A DNA stretch of 10,678 bases from Bacillota bacterium (GTDB lineage: Bacteria > Bacillota > Clostridia > Clostridiales > Clostridiaceae). The translations under genes and the position numbers were made by a program. The notes below the pieces were generated by a model. That model saw only the letters and a program-made list of their open reading frames with translations, ran no database searches and was not told where the DNA came from. This document shows positions 6,826-10,678 of this stretch, one piece after another (the first letter of the stretch is position 1; each line of letters starts with the position of its first letter). The stretch covers positions 1 to 10,678 of the forward strand of contig JAEXZL010000098.1 in assembly GCA_023451395.1 (NCBI GenBank). Direction: 5' to 3'.

Positions 6826-8232
6826 CTATAGCACTTTAATTTTAATAGGTTCAAATTTACTGCCTACTATATGGGTTGCACACGATATGCAAGGGTCAAA
6901 AGATCGGACTATTCTTCCTATTTCCACTGGATATCTTTCATTTTCAATTCTAGTACCTATTAGTGCCCTTTCTACAGTTCCCTTTATTCCATTAGAATCT
7001 TCTGGAGACAGATTCCAGGAAGAAGGAGTAATTATTTCGTAGTTTTTGATGCTCCTATTGTTTATGGAAATCCAATGACCTAAAGCTCCTCTTGTGGTAT
7101 CTGTTAGCCCTCTACCAAGAGCTTGCTCTGGCACTTCATATACCTTTTGACCTGAAGGCTGAAGTCTTATTTTCTCAAGTATTCCTTCCATGATTTCAAT
7201 AATTTTCTTAACCTCCAGTACCCTGGCTATGGTTCTGTCCATGGTAGATATTCCTCTCTTGTATTCTCCACTGAGCCACATCCTAGCTAAAGGACCTACC
7301 TCCATGGCATGCCCTTCATATCTTGGTGCCTTTATCCAACTGTAGGCACCATCTTTTCTAACCCCTTCCTCTACAGTTTCATCTGTGGGCTTTCGTATAT
7401 CTTTATCAGCCTCATACCAGGCTCTATAAATATTTTCTGTTATATTATTTTCATTAAAAGCTTCTCTTCTTCCATTTATATATACTTCTGGAGCAACGTA
7501 GAATATATTCTTTTCTGGATAATCAAAGACACCATAGGACATGAGATTTTTATATCCTCCTCCAATATGGTAATAATCGCTATAATATTCAGCAATAGTG
7601 TATACATCTGGTATCATCTTATCTAGTACAAAGTCTTTTATTTTCTTAAGAATAGATCTTATTTTATTAAATTCTGAGGCATCTATATTAATTGTAACCC
7701 CACCTACAAAAATCCCGTGATTATGAGGTGCCTTACCTCCCAAGGTAGCTAGCATCTCATGGGCCAATCGACTATATGTTAGAGATTCTAAATAATGCTC
7801 TACAAGCAAGCTATTTTCCTCTTTTGGCAATCTATAATCTTCATGGGATGATTCATAAATAGGGCTAATTTCTGGTCCTTTAATAAAATCTGGCAGGGTA
7901 AATTGATAAAAATGTCTTATATGATTTTGAAGGAATTCACATCCATGAATATAATCTCTAATCATTCTATCATTCTCACTAGCTAGAACCTTTATAGCAT
8001 CTTCCAAAGCAAAGGCAGACGCGGTAGAATGCGCTGTAGAGCAGATACCACAGATTCTCTCTGTAAAATAAATAGCATCTAAGGGCGGACGATTTCTTAG
8101 CATTTTTTCAAAACCTCGAAACATTAAGCCACTGCTTTTGGCATCTACAACGATTTTATTTTCTACCACCACCTGAATTTCCATAAAGCCGCTGATTCTA
8201 GTTACTGGATTGATAGTAATTACATTTCCCAT
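6826..8232 (-). CDS. [NiFe]-hydrogenase large (catalytic) subunit, precursor form
   Basis: This subunit holds the Ni-Fe centre that splits or forms H2. The 468-residue protein starts MGNVITINPVTRISG, typical of the family. The N-terminal motif RICGICSTAH (59-68) supplies Cys61 and Cys64, and the C-terminal motif DPCISCATH (446-454) supplies Cys448 and Cys451. These are the four nickel ligands, all present. The 14 residues after His454 (IVGSKFEPIKIKVL) form the peptide that a HybD-type protease removes after metal insertion, and such a protease is encoded by the next gene. The length is at the short end for uptake-type hydrogenases. AGGAGG lies 6 bases before the ATG, and the gap to the small-subunit stop is 21 bases. 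I have not assigned a subgroup, which needs a tree. Confidence 0.96.
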   Translation of the reverse strand: MGNVITINPVTRISGFMEIQVVVENKIVVDAKSSGLMFRGFEKMLRNRPPLDAIYFTERICGICSTAHSTASAFALEDAIKVLASENDRMIRDYIHGCEFLQNHIRHFYQFTLPDFIKGPEISPIYESSHEDYRLPKEENSLLVEHYLESLTYSRLAHEMLATLGGKAPHNHGIFVGGVTINIDASEFNKIRSILKKIKDFVLDKMIPDVYTIAEYYSDYYHIGGGYKNLMSYGVFDYPEKNIFYVAPEVYINGRREAFNENNITENIYRAWYEADKDIRKPTDETVEEGVRKDGAYSWIKAPRYEGHAMEVGPLARMWLSGEYKRGISTMDRTIARVLEVKKIIEIMEGILEKIRLQPSGQKVYEVPEQALGRGLTDTTRGALGHWISINNRSIKNYEIITPSSWNLSPEDSNGIKGTVERALIGTRIENERYPVEIGRIVRSFDPCISCATHIVGSKFEPIKIKVL

Positions 8233-8253
8233 ATTAATCCTCCTAGTACCACT

Positions 8254-9120
8254 TTAATACCTTACAAATGGTTCCATACCATCTGGAAATCTCTCTTGAG
8301 CGCAACCAATACAAGGAGTATTATCTTCTATTGGCCAGCTCACATACCCATTCCACTGCCTTGTAGGGCAATCAGTTTTAGTCACTGGTCCGCGACAGCC
8401 AAGCTTGAACATACACTCTTCATCTCCAAGTTTTTTAGCAAATAATCCTTTATCAAAATAAGACCTTCTGCTGCAGCGATCATGAATGGATATACCATAG
8501 AAGATTATCGGTCTATTCTCACTGTCTAGTTCTGGTTTTCCAAAAAATAGTATATGAGCAATAGTGCCAGTAATCCAATCTGGATGACCTGGGCACCCAG
8601 GGATACGAATCACTTCTCTATCTAAAACCTTATCAACACTTAAGCTCCCAGAAGGATTTGGTCTTGAAGCAGAAATACCTCCATAGGAAGCACAGGTGCC
8701 CACTGCTAATACATATTTTGCCTTCTCTCCCGCTGCCTTAACTGCCTCTAGTGCGGTAATTAACCTTCCTTGATGCCTTGCTATAATATTATAAAAGCCG
8801 TTATCCTTCTCAGCTATTGCTCCCTCTACCACAAGAATAAACTCCGTAGAAAGTGTCTCTAAAAATTGGTCATAGGCAAGCTCCCCTTCTGCTGCCATTA
8901 AGCTATTGCTGTATTTAAGTGTCACCATGTCTTTTATAAAAAAGCCTAGCCCAGGATTCTCCCCGTTCATTAAGGATATGATATTCCCAGAGCATCCAGT
9001 AGCCTCTAACCAAATCAAATTTATCTTATCATCTGGATACTGTCTTACCTTCTCCTTTGCCAGTTCCATCATTTTCTTAGCTGTTAGATTTTTCGAATCA
9101 ATAATAGGACACGATTTCAT
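8254..9120 (-). CDS. [NiFe]-hydrogenase small subunit with CxGN proximal-cluster motif
   Basis: This is the electron-transfer subunit, 288 residues from the ATG at 9120. GGTGG lies 8 bases upstream; an in-frame GTG at 9132 lacks such a site and is less likely. It has no Tat (RRxFxK) signal and no C-terminal anchor, so a cytoplasmic location is inferred. Proximal-cluster ligands are Cys43, Cys143 (VGTCASYGG) and Cys176 (IPGCPGHPDW). The usual CxxC at the N-terminus reads Cys43-Ser-Gly-Asn46, so the fourth cysteine is replaced by Asn. The distal cluster has His213, Cys216, Cys236 and Cys242. The medial cluster has Cys251, Cys270 and Cys273 with Pro263 at the place of a fourth ligand, fitting [3Fe-4S]. 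The CSGN form resembles what I recall of cyanobacterial HupS. The extra cysteines of oxygen-tolerant group 1d proximal clusters are not seen. It lies 15 bases after the cytochrome b5-like gene. Confidence 0.95.
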   Translation of the reverse strand: MKSCPIIDSKNLTAKKMMELAKEKVRQYPDDKINLIWLEATGCSGNIISLMNGENPGLGFFIKDMVTLKYSNSLMAAEGELAYDQFLETLSTEFILVVEGAIAEKDNGFYNIIARHQGRLITALEAVKAAGEKAKYVLAVGTCASYGGISASRPNPSGSLSVDKVLDREVIRIPGCPGHPDWITGTIAHILFFGKPELDSENRPIIFYGISIHDRCSRRSYFDKGLFAKKLGDEECMFKLGCRGPVTKTDCPTRQWNGYVSWPIEDNTPCIGCAQERFPDGMEPFVRY

Positions 9121-9135
9121 TAAACATACCACCTA

Positions 9136-9552
9136 TTAAACTTTTATTATCCCTACCTTTGGAAGCTTTCTCAATATGGAAGTCTTGCTATGGCAGCCTT
9201 GAAACTCCGCTGTAAGATCCTTCCCCGCATATAATCCAAAATGTGTTCCACCGCCCCATTTACCTTCCTTGCTCACATCATACACAATTCCATTTATAGC
9301 AACATAAGCTGGATTTCCTCCTGAACCATCATATTTTGCTAATTCTTCAGTAGTAAACTCTTTCACAGAGGATTGTCTCCAGTTTTCCTCCACATAATTC
9401 CAATAATTTTTATAGAGCTGCCTATTCATGCTCCTATATATATTTTCATAGTACATTCTTACCCATGGATTGCAATAGCTACAATAATCCATAGGATATG
9501 TGTATATATTTTGATATGGATAATAGGGAATATAGAAGAAAAAAAGCTCCAT
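9136..9552 (-). CDS. Cytochrome b5-like heme-binding domain protein with Tyr-rich N-terminus
   Basis: This 138-residue protein is the first gene of the hydrogenase operon. Residues 64-138 match the cytochrome b5-like heme/steroid-binding fold: EFTTEELAKYDG (65-76), PAYVAINGIVYDVS (81-94), THFGLYAGKDLTAEF (103-117) and a C-terminal LRKLPKVG (127-134). The classic HPGG heme loop is replaced by HFG (His104); the other candidate ligand is His121 in GCHS. These are only 17 residues apart, closer than in true cytochrome b5, so heme binding is likely but not certain. Residues 1-58 are a separate segment with 14 tyrosines, a FFF run near the start and a CxxC pair (Cys24, Cys27); I recognise no family for it, and it has no clear signal peptide. 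The start is set by AAGGAGG 7 bases upstream of the ATG. Its place suggests an electron carrier for the hydrogenase, which is inference. Confidence 0.85.
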   Translation of the reverse strand: MELFFFYIPYYPYQNIYTYPMDYCSYCNPWVRMYYENIYRSMNRQLYKNYWNYVEENWRQSSVKEFTTEELAKYDGSGGNPAYVAINGIVYDVSKEGKWGGGTHFGLYAGKDLTAEFQGCHSKTSILRKLPKVGIIKV

Positions 9553-9580
9553 TAATATTCCTCCTTCTTTTCATTAATAG

Positions 9581-9609
9581 ATTATATGAAAACTAATTTT
9601 CCTTAAGAA
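9581..9609 (-). promoter_or_regulatory. Candidate promoter of the hydrogenase operon
   Basis: Between the upstream terminator and the first operon gene the minus strand has a perfect TATAAT (9586-9581) with a weak -35, TTCTTA (9609-9604), at 17 bases. A transcript starting about 6-7 bases downstream would have a leader of only about 23 bases, mostly the AAGGAGG site. The -10 is embedded in CATATAAT, which also fits the CATAnnnT pattern of sporulation sigma E/K promoters, although no matching -35 was found. The poor -35 could mean an activator is needed. Confidence 0.45.
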
Positions 9610-9637
9610 TATCAATATTTACTTTATTATTCTGTAT

Positions 9638-9669
9638 AAAAAAATCCCCCCAGACTTCTAGTCTGAGGG
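9638..9669 (-). terminator. Intrinsic terminator after the HAAS-domain gene
   Basis: On the minus strand CCCTCAGACT (9669-9660) pairs with AGTCTGGGGG (9656-9647) around a 3-base loop, with one G-T wobble, followed by ATTTTTTT (9645-9638 region). It begins 15 bases past the stop codon at 9684. It separates the HAAS-domain gene from the hydrogenase operon, so the latter must have its own promoter. Confidence 0.92.
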
Positions 9670-9683
9670 AAGATGAAAATTAA

Positions 9684-10678
9684 CTATATTTTTCTATCAA
9701 ATCTTGTATTTACTTTAGTTCGAAATTTATAAAACACCCCTATGCTATCCCAAGCACAAAAACCAATAAAAAATGCTGCAAAAATCCACTTTCCTTTATT
9801 AATCCAAATTGAAATAGCTTCAATAGAACCCTTTGTGATATCAGAAATCTCAGAAAGGAAATGAGAATTAATCAATGCACTATCCTTTAGCATAACAACC
9901 ATCAGTATGCACATGAGAACATTATATATAGCGTTACATATAATGAGCGGCATATTCCACTTCTCTGAAATGTATTTCCATACAAACAAGGCAAGTTGCA
10001 GTACCGCCATTGCAAAGATGAAAATCATATAAATTTTCAACCTATTAATATCAAAGAACGGTGTACTTTTCATAACACCTTTTTCTCCTAATCTGTATAT
10101 AGCTATAAGCTGAGGCTGTAAATACAGAAGTGCCGTTAATATTATAGTACAGATTATTGAGAAAATCGTCTCTCCTCTAGATATCTTCATATTATCATTC
10201 ATAGGTAATTCTGGTAAAGAATCAGGAGTCCATTCTTTGTTATAAAAGAGTAAATTTCCCGCATCAACATTGATTCTTTCTAGAATAACAAATGATAAAG
10301 TAACCCAAAACACACCTTGTTCTGCTCCCACTAATGCTCCTGTAATTATTTTGGTAAATAATTCTACAACTGAACCAGGAAAACCTGATTCATAGGAATT
10401 CATTATCCATACTAATACTGTAATTCCTATTGAAGCAGCAATACTAATACCAACTACCAGCTTAAGAATCTCCAAGTATTTGTCAAAATATCCTGGTCCA
10501 ATTAAATACCTTTTATTTGGATTATACTCATTAGCAAGTTTAAGCGGGCTTCCCATTTCTTCGAGAACCTTATATGCATCTTCTTCAGTATAGTTCTCAG
10601 GCAGCATATCCTCAATATTCGTTCTAAGTTCTATTAATACATCATCACGAATATCCTTGGGCAAATATAGTCCTACAG
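9684..10678 (-). CDS. HAAS-domain multi-pass membrane protein (N-terminus cut by window edge)
   Basis: The frame stays open to the end of the window (…VGLYLPKDIRDDVL), so the true start is outside. A TTG at 10664 is in frame but sits inside the conserved domain and is unlikely to be the start. Numbered from that TTG, residues 1-60 match the HAAS (DUF1700-like) domain: LPKDIRDDVL, LPENYTEEDAYKVLEEMGSP in two parts, LANEYNPNKRYLIGPGYFDKYL. About six hydrophobic segments follow (near 66-88, 107-128, 167-183, 210-231, 239-259, 293-313), giving a cytoplasmic-membrane protein. HAAS proteins are commonly encoded next to a PadR-family repressor, which would lie just off the window upstream. The function is not known to me. 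The strong terminator after it shows no transcriptional link to the hydrogenase genes. Confidence 0.8.
   Translation of the reverse strand, partial: VGLYLPKDIRDDVLIELRTNIEDMLPENYTEEDAYKVLEEMGSPLKLANEYNPNKRYLIGPGYFDKYLEILKLVVGISIAASIGITVLVWIMNSYESGFPGSVVELFTKIITGALVGAEQGVFWVTLSFVILERINVDAGNLLFYNKEWTPDSLPELPMNDNMKISRGETIFSIICTIILTALLYLQPQLIAIYRLGEKGVMKSTPFFDINRLKIYMIFIFAMAVLQLALFVWKYISEKWNMPLIICNAIYNVLMCILMVVMLKDSALINSHFLSEISDITKGSIEAISIWINKGKWIFAAFFIGFCAWDSIGVFYKFRTKVNTRFDRKI

Noticed and set aside
7309..7626. Plus-strand open frame with hydrophobic translation opposite the hydrogenase large subunit
   Set aside because: The hydrophobic look comes from AT-rich antisense codons; the minus strand encodes conserved large-subunit sequence throughout.
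8906..9139. Plus-strand open frame opposite the start of the small subunit
   Set aside because: It is antisense to conserved small-subunit sequence and shows no recognisable domain.
9373..9555. Plus-strand open frame opposite the Tyr-rich segment
   Set aside because: It is complementary to the Tyr-rich b5 N-terminus, which has a strong ribosome binding site on the minus strand; the plus-strand frame has no support.
9610..9615. TTGATA as the -35 of the hydrogenase promoter
   Set aside because: It is 23 bases from the TATAAT, well outside the usual 16-18.

Overview
The window looks like a low-GC, anaerobic Gram-positive bacterium of the class Clostridia. The evidence is AT-rich DNA, strong AGGAGG-type ribosome binding sites, clostridial-looking protein sequences and intrinsic terminators. 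I cannot name genus or species. All recognised genes lie on the minus strand, so transcription runs from high to low coordinates. I see no plus-strand gene, tRNA, rRNA, CRISPR array or insertion sequence.

Layout in the direction of transcription: (1) 10678-9684 holds most of a HAAS-domain multi-pass membrane protein, cut at its N-terminus by the window edge and closed by a strong terminator at 9669-9638. (2) A short promoter region (about 9609-9581) leads into an eight-gene operon from 9552 to 1520. Its genes are a small cytochrome b5-like protein, the [NiFe]-hydrogenase small and large subunits, a fused maturation endopeptidase plus HypA-like protein, HypF, HypC, HypD and HypE. The genes are separated by about 20 bases or less, or overlap, and a perfect hairpin at 1508-1481 follows hypE. 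(3) 1286-1, read from its own leader, is the N-terminal half of a rifampicin-phosphotransferase-type (PEP synthase-like) enzyme that continues past the window.

The operon forms a nearly self-contained hydrogenase module. HypF, HypE, HypC and HypD make and deliver the Fe(CN)2CO group. The protease domain should remove the last 14 residues of the large subunit. The small subunit carries electrons through three Fe-S clusters. No Tat signal, membrane anchor or HyaC-type cytochrome b is present, so the enzyme is probably cytoplasmic. The operon's first gene, the b5-like protein, is the obvious candidate redox partner.

Four things stand out. The small subunit has a CxGN motif where standard enzymes have CxxC at the proximal Fe-S cluster. 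The maturation protease is fused in frame to a HypA-like domain that lacks the zinc ribbon. No HypB is encoded here. A cytochrome b5-like protein with a very Tyr-rich N-terminus heads the operon. A possible rifamycin-inactivating enzyme lies immediately downstream.
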